Below are positions 48,299 through 60,240 of a stretch of 64,000 nucleotides of DNA, piece after piece. Source of the DNA: Dioscorea cayenensis subsp. rotundata (Eukaryota; Streptophyta; Magnoliopsida; Dioscoreales; Dioscoreaceae). Under the pieces are notes generated by a model. The model was not told the origin of the DNA. It was given only the letters and a program-made list of their open reading frames with translations, and searched no databases. The stretch covers positions 78,545-142,544 of the forward strand of contig NW_024087301.1 in the NCBI RefSeq assembly GCF_009730915.1, read 5' to 3'. Numbering within the stretch: position 1 is the stretch's first letter; the number at the start of each line of letters is the position of its first letter. Position numbers and translations under genes: made by a program.

Positions 48299-48557
48299 CT
48301 TATTGAGTAGCTTTTGATAATAACAGTGTGAATGGAATACTAAATATTGAGTAGCTTTTGAATTATTCTATTAAAAATAACAGTGTGATAGAATTATCAA
48401 TAGATAAAAAAATTATTCAAGGGCAATGAATACATCAATTGATAATGATTATAGTTGTGTTGTAATAAATATTTTTCAATGGTGATAACTTTATTTTCAC
48501 GGGAAGCCGGGCTATGGCGAGGATGGAGGTGAAGAGCTAGGTGAAGGTCATGGTCCT

Positions 48558-49629
48558 TTGCCTCAGACGTCCAAGGTTTTGCTGTCGAGCATCAACAACA
48601 AAGGCGGGGCCATTTCGTACGCGCAAGCAGTGTCGTCCTCTTCTTTAGACGGTCAGCCTCCTAAGAAGAAGGGGTCAAGGATGACCATGAGCAGCACTTC
48701 CTCTGACCAACCCCGCGGTGGAACAAAGATCGCAGAAGCCAAACGCCCACGCTCATCGAAGAGTCTGACGTGCGGGCGTTGTTTCAGGACCTCACATTCG
48801 ACGGCCGAGTGCAAGCACCAAGTGGTGTGCCTGCGCTGTTCTGGTGTTGAGCATTTGGCAGCTTGCTATCCGGGCGGGTTGAGACACAGTCTGCAGCGCA
48901 AACAGTTATACGTGAGATCTAAGTTGCTGAAGGGTTCGGCGGGGTACTCAGAGATAGTGCAACCAGGTGCGTTAACTGCAACGGTGGGGGGTAGGACTGC
49001 AAGGCGTGTAGAGATCTCTTCCTCTAATAACTGAGATTGCGGCCACTCGGGAGGAGCTAGCGAAGGTTGCTGTGCTGTCGCTCATCGATGGTTTTGTCAA
49101 TGATTCTAGCATCCTGGAGGTGGCGCCCTCTATCTTTAACATCCCCTTTGCTAAACCTATTACGCAGTTGAATGAGTGTGCTTTTCTGGTGCCATTGAAA
49201 AGTAGAGAAGAAGTGACGGAGGTGTGCAAGATGGGTACATTTGAGATCGGCGGGGGATGGTCCTTGCTCTATGCGTTTGGCACCTTGGTCGGCGAAGCTT
49301 AGGGCTGGTGGCCGGGCGTCTAGGGATGGCAATGGATGCTCATTTGGAACTTTCCGCTCCATGGTTGGAGCTAGGGAATTATCTCGGAAGTGTTGCGATC
49401 GGCGAGGGAGTTGATTGCATTATCACAAGCCTCCTTGCCACATAAAATGTTCGTCTCTGCTTTGGTGAGGAGGCTCACCGGCGTTGCTCTCCCGTTGGAA
49501 GTCGACCTTAGTCTTGGTATGAGGAAATTCCATCGAGGTCTTAGCAGGTATGTCTTATCTTCGGAGAAGAGAGTGGGGTTGGTGGCAGGTCTTTCGGGGG
49601 GAAATAGCAACTATCGGCCCTGCTTGGCA
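48558..49629 (+). pseudogene. LINE ORF1, 5' part
   Basis: The frame at 48558-49034 has a double zinc-knuckle-like CGRCFRTSHSTAEC with a second CLRC unit, as in plant LINE gag-like ORF1 proteins. After a stop and frame changes, conserved segments continue: SILEVAPSIFNIPFAKPITQ near 49100-49160 and LPHKMFVSALVRRLTGVALP near 49430-49500, a DUF4283-like region. Copia-D interrupts it at 49629. ORF1 proteins bind the element RNA. This one is broken by at least two frameshifts and the insertion. Confidence 0.75.
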
Positions 49630-50181
49630 TGTTGGGAGAATGATTAAAGGTGGCATGGATGCGTGTACGCATGAAGAAGCTGACCATGACCTTGCAGGGA
49701 TGATGGAAGGGCATGGTGTGAAGATGGATGGGAGCATGGGTGCCGGGATGGTGCTGTGCCGGTCCAAGACGGCTCTCCGAAGAAGCAAGGAGAATGGCAT
49801 AGTGCTCTGACCAAATGGGTGTTAAAGAAGTTGAAGACTTTTGAATATATATTATAATATGTTTAGTAATCTCTGGGAGTCAGTAACCAGCCAGTGCTGG
49901 ACTACGTTAAGTAACCAATGAAATACTTGATAGTGTTTTGTCCAATGGAAGTTAAGATAGCGTCTGATGGGTTGTATTAGACTACTATATAATCTAATGA
50001 ATGTGCATCATTTTGATTGGCCCCCTGAAAACTTTTCTCTTTTTTGTTTCTTTGACTATATTGACTCAGTGGAGAAGACCCCAGTTAAGACCCAGGAATT
50101 TCATCAAACACCTGGGTTTTTTACTGGGAATTTCGTCGAACAACTGCAAATCTCTCTTGATCTCGCGACCGTTGCTCATCA
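49630..50181 (+). repeat. Copia-D 5' LTR
   Basis: 552 bp. It differs from the 3' LTR mainly near 49740-49760 and 49875-49900. Confidence 0.95.
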
Positions 50182-50202
50182 ATATGGTATCAGAGCTCAT
50201 CT

Positions 50203-53200
50203 ATGGCAACTAGCAACTCGTCGGCGTCTGCAAATAACCCGGTGTGTCTCTCTCAGCCATCAGTTCCAATCTTTACCGGCCAGGAATATGGACGGTGGAA
50301 TCTGAGGATGAAAACTGTCTTCAGATCCCAGGAGATGTGGGATCTGGTTGAAAACGGCTGGAAAGAGTCAAAGGATGAAGCAGTGGAGAGGGAGAACCGG
50401 AAAAGAGACGCGAAGGCGTTGTGTCTGATCCAACAAGCCGTGGACGGTCCAAATCTTGACCGGATCGCGGAAGCGAAATCAGCGCATGATGCATGGGAGA
50501 TCTTAAGAAAGCATTACCTTGGTACCTCCAAGGTAATGTCGGTGAGAATCCAAGCTCTCCGGCAGGAGTTTGAGACGTTGCAGATGGGAGACGAAGAGGG
50601 GGTCCAGGGATATATCTCACGAGTCATCACTATCACTAATCAGATCAAATCACTTGGACACAAGCTTAAGGAACCAGAAGTAGTGTCCAAGGTTCTCAGA
50701 AGTTTGGCGCCGAAGTTTGACTGGGTTACTGTTGCAATCGAGGAGTCGAAGGAGATCGCGAAGCTTACACTAGAGGATCTCTGTGGGACACTGCAGGCAC
50801 ACGAGGTGAGAGTAAATCGTGCTGCAGGGAAAGTGGGAGAGAAAGCTCTTCAAGTCAAGAGTGAGCTTCCTATAGCAAACTATAGCAAGGGTGCGGGCGC
50901 TGGGAGCTCGTGGGGTGACGGTAGAGGCCGAGGAAGGTCATTTGCTCGTGGAAGAGGCCGAGCAAGAGGAGGTCATGGAAGGAGCTTTGACAACAAAAGC
51001 CAAATTCAATGTTTTCAGTGCAAGAAGTTCGGGCACATGAAAGCTAAGTGCCGAGCTCGGGAGAAGCAACCAGAGAAAGGTGCTGGTCTAATAGTAGAAG
51101 AGGGAAGCACTGAATGTCTCTTCATGGCGAGTAGCTCGACAGGTACACACTCAAACACTATATGGTTAATTGATTCTGGATGCTTGAATCATATGACCGG
51201 TGATAAAGTGCTATTCAATGAACTTGATGAGTCGCTGAATGTATCTGTGAGGCTGGGAGGCGACAAGGAGATGAAGGTGTGTAGAATGGGGACAGTGGTT
51301 GTCAATACAACGTCCGGAACTCAGAAGAAGCTGCAGGGAGTCCAATATGTGCCGGGACTTGCGCACAATCTCTTGAGTGTAGGCCAATTGCTCACCAAGG
51401 GATATTCGGTGGTGTTTGAAAAGGATCATTGCATCATCAGTGATAATCAAGAGAGAAATTGGGTAATCTCAATTCCAAGATCAAGTAATAACATGTTCCC
51501 TTTGGATATTGCTAGGATGGACAGTTTGGTGCTAGCTATGAAGAGTCAAACAGTAGAGGAGCTATGGCATCAACGACTCGGGCATCTAAACTATAAAAGT
51601 CTCATGTACATGGCTCACAAGAAGCTAGTAAGGGGGATGCCAGAGCTGAAGAAGAAAACACACTGTGAGGACTGTGTAATGGCTAAGCAGGCTAGAACTC
51701 CTTTTCCCAGTGGAATGGCGAGAAGATCAAGTTCATGTCTTGAACTTGTGCACATGGACCTCTGTGGTCCTATGAGTGAAGACACACTGGGAGGTAACAA
51801 ATATTTTTTTCTGCTAATTGATGATTATAGCAGGTGGTGCACGGTCTATTTCATCAAGAGCAAGTCTGAAGCATTTGCAAGGTTCCAGACATTTCATGCT
51901 CTCATGGAAAGGCAGACAGGCCTGAAGCTAAAAGCAGTGAGAAGCGACCGAGGAGGGGAGTTTTCTTCAAACGAATTCATGGAATATTGTGACAAGTTTG
52001 GAATCAAGAGGGAGTTCACTGCTCCCTACTCACCTCAACAGAACGTGGTGGTGGAGCACAAGAACAGGACTGTGGTTGAAATGGCAAGGAGTCTCATGAA
52101 GAGTCGAGAGTTACCTGTGAAGTTTTGGGGAGAAGCAGTGTTCACTGCTGTGTATCTTGTAAATAGGTGTCCCACTCTTGCACTGCGCAATATGACCCCG
52201 TACGAAGCCATGCATCGAGTTAAACCCAATGTGAGTCATTTTCGGGTATTTGGATGTATTGCATTTGCTCTAATACCTTCGCAGAAACTGCAGAAGCTCA
52301 ATGATAAATCAGAAAGATGTGTCTTTATTGGGTACTGTCCAAATGCCAAAGCTTACAGGCTATATAATCTCGACACTGGCAAGATTATTGTGAGTCGTGA
52401 TGTGGTGTTTGAGGACTCTCGATGGAACTGGGGGTCCAGCAATAATCAAAATACAGAGATCATAATCGAAGATGAAGGTGGAGCTTCCACAAGTGATGAT
52501 ACATCTCAGAGGCAAGTGTCTCAAGCTGCACAGACTGGAGACACAACACCAGTAAAGACACGATTGCTGTCTGATATATATAGCACCTGTACATTTGCTC
52601 TTTGTGCAGGTGATCCTCATGACTTCAAAGAAGCTGTGAAGCACAAGGAATGGAAAGAGGCAATGAACTCCGATATTATGTCAATTGAGAAGAACCACAC
52701 ATGGGAGCTGTGTGACTTACCTCCAGGGAAGCGAGCAGTGGGGCTGAAATGGGTTTACAGATCAAAGGTGAATGCTCAAGGACAAGTGGTGAAGCTGAAG
52801 GCAAGATTGGTAGCAAAGGGGTACTCACAAAAGCAGGGAGTGGACTACGAGGAGGTCTTTTCACCTGTTGCTCGGTTGGAGACGGTGAGGCTGCTATTGG
52901 CTCTAGCTGCACACGCAGGATGGCCAGTATTCCATTTCAATGTTAAGTCAGCATTCCTGAATGGAAACATTCAAGAAGAAGTATATACAATGCAACCTGA
53001 AGGGTATATAATAGAAGGGAACGAGCATCTTGTGTGTAAATTAAAAAAGGCGCTATACGGCTTGAAACAAGCCTCTCGCGCATGGTATGGAAGGATTGAC
53101 AGTCACTTTCGGGAGCTTGGATATGTGAGAAGTGAGTGTAAACACACATTGTACAGAAAGGAGCTGGAAAATGGAGAGAGGTTGCTGCTAAGTGTGTATG

Positions 53201-53367
53201 TGGATGACATCATTTACACAAGCTCATCCGAGGTTCTCATTAATCAATTTAAGGCAGAAATGATGAGTACGTTTGATATGTCTGACCTGGGTGAATTAAA
53301 TTACTTTCTGGGATTAGAGGTTATACAGAGATCAGATGGTATTTTATCAGGCAAAAGAGATACATAG
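50203..53367 (+). CDS. Copia-D gag-pol polyprotein, open to the end of RT
   Basis: The 1054-codon frame starts with MATSNSSASANNPV shortly after the primer-binding site. Features by residue: gag core with RWNLRMKTVFRSQEMW (about 31-46); RG-rich stretch (about 240-262); knuckle CFQCKKFGHMKAKC (270-283); protease DSGC at 324, with LNHMTG instead of the more usual SNHMTG; integrase zinc-binding H456 region (WHQRLGH to CEDC); catalytic D519 (HMDLCGP) and D582 (RSDRGGEF); RT with KARLVAKGYSQKQGVDYEEV and the YVDD core at 999-1002. A frameshift near 53345 cuts off the end of RT, so the product lacks RNase H in frame. It is the longest intact copia frame in the window. Confidence 0.85.
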   Translation: MATSNSSASANNPVCLSQPSVPIFTGQEYGRWNLRMKTVFRSQEMWDLVENGWKESKDEAVERENRKRDAKALCLIQQAVDGPNLDRIAEAKSAHDAWEILRKHYLGTSKVMSVRIQALRQEFETLQMGDEEGVQGYISRVITITNQIKSLGHKLKEPEVVSKVLRSLAPKFDWVTVAIEESKEIAKLTLEDLCGTLQAHEVRVNRAAGKVGEKALQVKSELPIANYSKGAGAGSSWGDGRGRGRSFARGRGRARGGHGRSFDNKSQIQCFQCKKFGHMKAKCRAREKQPEKGAGLIVEEGSTECLFMASSSTGTHSNTIWLIDSGCLNHMTGDKVLFNELDESLNVSVRLGGDKEMKVCRMGTVVVNTTSGTQKKLQGVQYVPGLAHNLLSVGQLLTKGYSVVFEKDHCIISDNQERNWVISIPRSSNNMFPLDIARMDSLVLAMKSQTVEELWHQRLGHLNYKSLMYMAHKKLVRGMPELKKKTHCEDCVMAKQARTPFPSGMARRSSSCLELVHMDLCGPMSEDTLGGNKYFFLLIDDYSRWCTVYFIKSKSEAFARFQTFHALMERQTGLKLKAVRSDRGGEFSSNEFMEYCDKFGIKREFTAPYSPQQNVVVEHKNRTVVEMARSLMKSRELPVKFWGEAVFTAVYLVNRCPTLALRNMTPYEAMHRVKPNVSHFRVFGCIAFALIPSQKLQKLNDKSERCVFIGYCPNAKAYRLYNLDTGKIIVSRDVVFEDSRWNWGSSNNQNTEIIIEDEGGASTSDDTSQRQVSQAAQTGDTTPVKTRLLSDIYSTCTFALCAGDPHDFKEAVKHKEWKEAMNSDIMSIEKNHTWELCDLPPGKRAVGLKWVYRSKVNAQGQVVKLKARLVAKGYSQKQGVDYEEVFSPVARLETVRLLLALAAHAGWPVFHFNVKSAFLNGNIQEEVYTMQPEGYIIEGNEHLVCKLKKALYGLKQASRAWYGRIDSHFRELGYVRSECKHTLYRKELENGERLLLSVYVDDIIYTSSSEVLINQFKAEMMSTFDMSDLGELNYFLGLEVIQRSDGILSGKRDT

Positions 53368-54158
53368 AGGTGTTGCTACATCAACTGAATATGATCGATT
53401 GCAAAATCAGTGCCAACACCAATGGGTATGATTAACAAAGCACAGGGAATATCTGAAGAAGAATTCAGTGATCCTATGATGTATCGTAGTCTCGTTGGAA
53501 AGCTCCTATATCTCACTCACTCACGGCCTGATATATGTTTCCCAGTGAGTTATCTTACACGATACATGAGTTGTCCAAGCCTATGTCATTTCTCTGCAGC
53601 AAAGAGAGTGCTAAGATACTTAGCAGGAACTAAGGAGTTTGGTCTCTGGTTTTCACGAGGAGACGAAGGCATACTTGAAGCTTTTTCGGATAGCGATTGG
53701 GGAGGTTCTCCGCCGGACCCGGAAGAGCACATCGGGGCATGCTAATTCGATTGGGATTGAGCTCTATATCTTGGAGCCGAAGAAGCGGGAAATAGTAGCA
53801 CTATCGACCACGGAGGTCGAAAGTACGTTGCTGCGACTTCTACAGCTTGTCAAGTCGTCTAGTTCAGAAGACTCTTGCAGGAATGTGGGCATTCTATCAG
53901 CAAGCCTACTCAACTATGGTGTGACAACCAATCTGCGATTACTGTGGCAAAGAATCCTGCGCACCATGGGAGGACGAAGCATATAGACGTGCACTATCAC
54001 TTCATCAGAGAGCTGGTAACTGAAAATGTAATCTCTCTTCATCATTATCCCACTGATGAACAACTTGCTGACATGTTTACAAAACCTCTCGTACATCGAA
54101 AAAAACATGCTGTAATGAGACACTTGATTGGAGTTCGGACACTTCAATCAAGAGGGAG
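53368..54158 (+). pseudogene. Copia-D RNase H region, out of frame
   Basis: The region continues in other frames: 53410-53745 (SLVGKLLYLTHSRPDICFPV, AFSDSDWGG), a short shifted piece near 53745-53870 (REIVALSTTE), and 53875-54158 (LWCDNQSAITVAKNP, HGRTKHIDVHYHFI, DMFTKPL). At least three frame changes break RNase H. Confidence 0.85.
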
Positions 54159-54720
54159 TGTTGGGAGAATGATTGAAGGTGGCATGGATGCGTGTACGCA
54201 TGAAGAAGCTCGACCATGACCTTGCGGGGGATGGTGGAAGGGCATGGTGTGAAGATGGATGGGAGCATGGGTGCTTTGGGATGGTGTCTGTCTGGGTCCA
54301 AGATGGCTCTCCGAAGAAGCAAGGAGAATGGCATGGTGCTCTGACCAAATGGGTGTTAAAGAAGTTGAAGACTTTTGAATATATATTATAATATGTTTAG
54401 TAATCTCCGGGAGTCGATGAACTCAACCCAGGTCTTTGGACTACGTTAAGTAACCAATGAAATACTTGATAGTGTTTTGTCCAATGGAAGTTAAGATAGT
54501 GTCTGATGGGTTGTATTAGACTACTATATAATCTAATGAATGTGCATCATTTTGATTGGCCCCCTAAAAACTTTTCTCTTTTTTGTTTCTTTGACTATAT
54601 TGACTCAGTGGAGAAGACCCCAGTTAAGACCCAGGCATTTCATCAAATACCTGGGTTTTTTACTGGGAATTTCGTCGAACACCTGCAAATCTCTCTTGAT
54701 CTCGCGACCGTTGCTCATCA
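54159..54720 (+). repeat. Copia-D 3' LTR
   Basis: 562 bp, directly preceded by the polypurine tract and followed by TGGCA. Confidence 0.95.
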
Positions 54721-54725
54721 TGGCA

Positions 54726-56185
54726 AAGGTGAAAGAGAATTCAATTTAGTCGATCTCCCGGGTGGCGGTTGAGCGTTGCTCCCGTTCTAATGCCGAGAGT
54801 GAACAAGGCAAGGGGTCTACTAGTCATGTCCCAGAGGGTAGAGACAACGCTAAGGTGGTGGAGCATTGCTCCCACGCTGTTATTGCTCGCAGGGGATTGT
54901 CGGAGGTTAAGCGTCACTCCCACGATGGTCGCACGGAGGACCAGTCGAAAGGTTAGGCCATGGTGCGATGGACCGGCGGTTCGTCGGGTTCTAGTGGTCG
55001 GACTGATGGTCAGGGGCAGGCTTGGATACCCAAGCGCTTCAAGTCTGGATGGATTGACGCTCCTGGCAAAACACAGAGCTCAAGAGGGCGATATGTCGAG
55101 TAGTGAAAAGTTCGGAGCCAGGGTTCGCATGGTTTGAAGGATGGGATAGGTGGACGGCCTGGATCGTCTGAGGCTTCCGGAGTTGCGAAGGCCCAGGTGT
55201 CGTTCGAGGAGGGGATGCTTGGTGACGTGGCGCCCATGCAACCTTCGGAGGTTCCTGGTTCACCTGTCAGTAATAGGAAGAAGGCTCGTTCATGTATGGA
55301 TTCTGTTGGGCCTGAGCTTATGGAGTTCGTGGATGGGTTTAACTTGAATATGGGCCAAGACATGGGCTCTAGTTGCAAGGATGACCCAATTTTAATTTGT
55401 GAGGTGGGCCACGGGTTGGGCTGGAAGTATGGGGGGACCATGGAGCCGACTAACCAGTCTACTTTTTCTATTTTGGAAAAGGTGGCTGGGCTTGTTGTTG
55501 GGCTGGACTTAGGCCCAAATGGCAGTTCTGATACGGGATTGGAGGCTCGTGGGACTGGTGTTGGAGACACGGTTGAGCCTAATCAGAATTCTATGGTTCA
55601 CGCGACTGGGGGCAGTCTTGGTGACCCTGGGGCCATGCCCGCTATGGCACCCTCTTCAGGGTTCAAATGGCATTTTTTGTCAAAATTTTGGGCCTTGGTT
55701 CCGGTAAATTTTAGTTCCCACCTGGGTTTGGAGCACAATGAGGGAGATGGTTCTGATATTCATATGGCTGTTAATGCTTCACCGAAAATTATATCTGAGT
55801 CGGATGATTCGTCGACAGAGTTTGAAAGGAATCTACGTGTTCTGCTTCCAAACTTGCATAGTGAGAAAGACACAAAACTTCCAGCGGGGACTAGAAGAAG
55901 TGAGAGGCCAAAAAACCCCCAGCAAGGTTCAATGAAGAAGTGGAGCCGCTAAGGTCTACCAAGAAGAAAATAGCTCGTGGAGAATCTTCGGAAGGTACTT
56001 CTTCCACCCCGCTCCTTCTTTCAGATTGGTCTGATGTTCAGTTAGCTGCTTATTGTGATGCATGCGGCATTAAATTTATTGACCCTGCTAGTGACTGCTT
56101 AAATCATATTCGCATGTTAGAACAGTCTCGTTCTGCCCCGTGTCAGGGGACAGCGGTGACCTCTTCGGAGGTCCGGGAAATTTAA
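54726..56185 (+). pseudogene. LINE ORF1, 3' part
   Basis: This resumes after Copia-D. The main open frame 55134-55952 is rich in Gly, Ser and Pro, with NRKKARS, and ends in a basic segment (TRRSERPKNPQ). A frame change leads to 55940-56185, which contains DVQLAAYCDACGIKF and ends just before ORF2. No enzymatic motif is expected in this part. Confidence 0.6.
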
Positions 56186-56195
56186 TTGTTTCTTT

Positions 56196-59100
56196 ATGAA
56201 TATTATCTCATGCAATGTCAGGGACCTAGGTAGACCGTCTAAGCTATTCCTAGTGAAAGATTTTTTGAACCTTTATTTTACCGAAGTATGTTGTTTACAA
56301 GAATCTAAACTCGATGATGTCTCGCCCTCCACGTGGCGTGAGATCAAGGGTTCTCGATCAGATCAATTCCTTTTTCTCCCTGCTAGTGGCTCGGCAGGTA
56401 GCATAATTGTAGGATGGAATAGTCTTATTTTGACTGGTAAACTTGAAAGGGTGGGTGCCTTTAGTTTAATAGTGGAATTCTGTAATAAAAGGGATAATTT
56501 TATTTGGCGTTGCACTTCTGTGTATGGTCCAAATACCCGAGCCCTAAAGAATTCCATTTGGGATAAGCTTAGGGGAATTGGCGGCGATGGGGGAGTTCCT
56601 TGGATAATTTACGGGGACTTTAATGCAATTTTTAATCCTAATGATAAATGTTCAGGGGTTCCCAACTTGGAGGACATTAGGTGCTCGAATGCCTTCCTTT
56701 CAGACATGGGTTTAATTGAGCCATCGTCGACCGGTAGGAAGTTCACTTGGACCAATGGACAAGTGGATCCCATTTGGGTTAAGTTGGATCATTTCCTGGT
56801 CAATTGTGCTTGGGCCATTCAGTTCCCTAAGTTACTTCAAAACAGCCTCCTTAGGTTGGGTTCTGATCATGTGGCAATAAAGCTTGAAGTGGGGAGTTTC
56901 ATCTCTAATCCGAGACCTTTCCATTAGATATCACTAAGGAGTCTAGGAGCTTAACCACGCTGGAAAACCAACAGGACAAGACTCTATTAGATAAGCTCAA
57001 TGATATTCGTAGACAAGAAGAGATTTACTGGAGACAGAGATCTAGGGTCCAATGGCTGAGGGAAGGAGATGAAAATACGAGGTTCTTTCATTTGGGTGCG
57101 AATGGGAGAAAAAATAGAAATTTTATTCCTTCCATTGCTGACAATGGGATATCTGTGATGGATCCGGGCGATATTGGTAAACTTTTGCATCGCATTTTTG
57201 GCAGCAATTTGGTTTGCGGCGGGCCTTTGGACTTCGGGTTAATCTGCATAAGCTAATGGATCACAAGCGTCAGGTGGACCTTTCGCAGCTCGATCATCCT
57301 TTTACGATGGATGAAGTCAAACAGGCTGTTTTTGAATTAGGTGGGGAGAAAGGTCCTGGACCGGATGGTTTTCCTATCCAGTTCTTTAAGCAATTCTGGC
57401 AATCGACTAAGTTGGATCTTTTTCGGCTTTGCGAGGACTTTTATTCGGGAAGTGCCAACTTGTAGAGGATTAACTGGGCCTCATTCCTAAAGTTGTCTCT
57501 CTTGAATCTCCGAATGATTATAGGCCCATTAGTTTAATCAATACCTCTTTGAAAATTCTTTCTAAAGTCTTGGCCAACCGATTAAGTAAGGTCTTGAATG
57601 ATCTGGTGGATCTGGAGCAGTCTGCGTTTGTGAAGGGTCGATGTATATTGGATAACATTGCCACGGAGGAAGGATTAATTTTTAGCATGCGTAAACATAG
57701 ACTTTCAGGACATATTCTGAAGGTGGACTTTGCAAAAGCTTTTGATACAGTGAATTGGGAGTTTCTCCTTGATCTCCTGAGAGTGAGGGGCTTCAGTGAG
57801 AGATGGTTGGGTTGGTTGCAAAATATTCTGATTACGTCCAAGGCCAATATTTTTGTGAACAAAACTTCCCTTGGTTACATACGTTACCAGCATGGGCTCC
57901 GTCAGGGTGATCCTTTATCGCCCATGCTATTTATGCTAGTCATGGATGCGATGAGTGCGATGTTCTCGCATGCGTTGAGTTCTGGGGTTTTGGTTGGTGT
58001 CCCCAATGGGGAGTTCGGGGCAAGGTGCAATCTGCACTTTGCAAATGATCTGCTGGTTTTGACATCTGGAGGGTTGGAGGATCTCAGAATTGTGAAGCTG
58101 ATCTTGTTGGTCTTTAAAGGAATGTCAGGGCTTGTTACCAACTTTGGTAAAACTTGCTTATATATGAGTAATCGAAACATGTTACCATATGTTAGGGCTG
58201 CATATACTTTAAGTTGCCAAGTGGGTATTTTACCTATCACCTACTTGGGAGTCCCATTTTCTGGCGCTAGAACCCAAAGGCAGGATTGGGAGAATTTGAT
58301 TCTCAAGGTTAGAAGTCGTATCTGGGGTTAGAAGGAAAGGCATCTTTCCCTGGGAGGTCGCCTGACTCTCATTAACTTGGTGCTTTCTGCTCTTCTGACA
58401 TATTGGATGTACTTCTTCCTACTCCCGAGTTGGGTCATTAAGAAAATTGACCGGATTAGGAGAGATTTTTTTTGATCTGGGGTAGATATTGATAACCTGG
58501 GTTGTAGACTGATCAGTTGGAAGACTCTTTGTCGGGTCCCTAGATCGGGGGGTTGGGGTATCCCTGGATTTGGGTAACTTTTAATAGTGCTCGTTGGGAA
58601 AAATGGTGGTGGAAGTTCCTTTCGGATCATAGCTTGAGTGGGGAGAAGGTTATTCAGTTTAATTATGGTTTGTCCCGTTGGAACCTGTTCCCCGATTGCC
58701 CAAGTCGGTGTTCCTTTTTTTGGAAAGGGGTTCTCAATTGTTTACCGGCGTTTAGATTTGGGATTTCACATATAGTCAAAGATGGTGACAAGACTCTGTT
58801 TTGGAAAGATTGTTCGCTCATATGTCTTGCACTTATGTATGTGTGGCCTGAGGAATTCGTGAGTGAGTCGCCAACCCGAATGGTTCGAGTGTGCGAGCTT
58901 AGCCATCTGCTAGAGTCGACTCCTTTTTTTCTGATTATCGGGATACTAGCCTTTTCTTGGATCGTATTAGGGGCCATAACGGTGAATTGGGAGATGAGAA
59001 ACGTTGGTGTCTCACGGGAAAGCGGTGTTTTTCTCGGTGAAGTCCTTTTTATAATTTCCTAAATGACGGTGGTTTGAGATGTCAGGGTGCGAAATTCTTT

Positions 59101-59668
59101 TTAGCGTCATCGCTTGTCCTAGGAAAAATTAATTTGTTCAATTGGCTTGCATGGAAAAATAAAATTCCCACTCTTGCTAATTTGTCAAAAAGAAGATGCA
59201 ATAGGCTCCCTACGGCGACCTGTGTGATGTGCAGTACGGGGATTGAAACGGTGGACCACCGTTTTTTGGAGTGCCCTTTTGTGAATTCCATCTGGAGTTA
59301 CTTTATTCAGTTGCTGCAGTTGCCTAACCCTCCTAGTTCCATGAGTAGTCTTTGGACCTCGTGGCGAGTGCTTGTCAATCCTCACTTAGGAGCTTGGGGA
59401 CCTTTTTGTTAAAGCTTTGTTATGGAATGTGTGGCTTGCTAGAAATGATCTTGTGTTTAATGCCAACTCTATTTCTGCTTTTGATGTTATCCTAAAGATT
59501 GACCGTATGCTCTTGTCCTGGTTCTCTGTTGTCTCAGATGGAATTAAAGAAAAGTTGGAGGGGTCCATGACGCTCATCCGTAGAAGCCTGGATTTCTTTG
59601 GTTCCCGGGCTGAGCCCTCCGGAGAGGTTCCCGCGACAGAGGAGGACATTGACCTGATCACGGAGTAG
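56196..59668 (+). pseudogene. LINE ORF2: endonuclease-reverse transcriptase, broken
   Basis: 56196-56927 encodes an APE-type endonuclease (MNIISCNVRDLGRPSK; CCLQESKL; IIYGDFNAIF; LGSDHVAI). It ends in a TAG. The linker WLREGDENTRFFH lies near 57050-57090. RT pieces at 57214-57465 (GPGPDGFPIQFFKQFW) and 57549-58331 (FVKGRCILDNIA, VDFAKAFDTVNWEFL, GLRQGDPLSPMLF, YLGVPF) are separated by stops. The catalytic box reads FAND: codon AAT at 58044-58046 replaces the second-to-last Asp of the usual FADD. The C-terminal zf-RVT domain is at 59074-59412 (WKNKIPTLANL, CVMCSTGIETVDH, FLECPF). The protein would be inactive even without the frame breaks. Confidence 0.85.
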
Positions 59669-59823
59669 TTTTCCTTGTGTTATGCGTGGGGGACGTCTGT
59701 GTCTTCGGGGGACTGTTTTTTTGTTCTTCTCTTTTGTCCTGTACCACATCTAGTAATTATCTTGTTGTATTGTGTGTTTTTGTTTTCATTTCAATGAATG
59801 TGTTTTTATCCACATTTTTCAAT

Positions 59824-60240
59824 TCTTTCCTCTAATTAGGTTTTTGCGATGTTGAAAATAATTTGTAATAGTTGTTACCTTCCCATTAATGTTCTAAGCC
59901 ATATTGATAAAATTAATAGCATCCAATATATTATTTATTTTTGGATTTATTGCTCCTTCTAATTGTATAAAATATTAAACCTTCCCTCTAAATTAATAAA
60001 TATTCATTTTCTAGAGGTTTTATTGTAATAAATAAGTCTCAAAGTTATTTGTCTACCCTTCTAAGGATCTTTGAGAAAAAATTTAATCTTCTATTTGGTT
60101 CCTCTAATTAGGTCAAATTAGTCATTTAGTTTCCCTATTTGAATTTAGCTACATGAATACCTACATTATTTCATTTTGAAAATTTCAATCTACCAATTAA
60201 CAAAAGTTGGCATAGCAATTTTTTTATTAAAAGGTCGGAA
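59824..60240. other. Non-coding stretch
   Basis: AT-rich flank between the LINE and CNL unit 3. No BSD-like exon or other gene was seen. Confidence 0.4.

Larger units (their letters stand above)
49630..54720 (+). mobile_element. Copia-D: Ty1/copia LTR retrotransposon nested in the LINE
   Basis: LTRs at 49630-50181 and 54159-54720 start TGTTGGGAGAATGATT and end TTGCTCATCA. The target-site duplication TGGCA lies at 49625-49629 and 54721-54725. A primer-binding site TGGTATCAGAGC is at 50185-50196. A polypurine tract AATCAAGAGGGAG adjoins the 3' LTR. The LTRs differ by many substitutions and 10 bp of length, so the insertion is older than the Copia-B/C array. The LINE must be older still. Confidence 0.95.
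48481..59813 (+). mobile_element. Non-LTR retrotransposon (plant L1-type LINE), split by Copia-D
   Basis: ORF1 with a zinc knuckle, and an ORF2 with an endonuclease, reverse transcriptase and C-terminal zinc-binding domain, follow one another on the plus strand. Without Copia-D the element is about 6.2 kb. A 10-bp direct repeat ATTTTTCAAT at 48471-48480 and 59814-59823 is a candidate target-site duplication, but no clear poly(A) tail precedes the right copy. The ends are therefore less certain than the coding content. Confidence 0.85.

Noticed and set aside
48010..48310. Small plus-strand frames near the LINE start
   Set aside because: They are antisense to the BSD-domain exons, which have correct splice sites and recognisable protein sequence.
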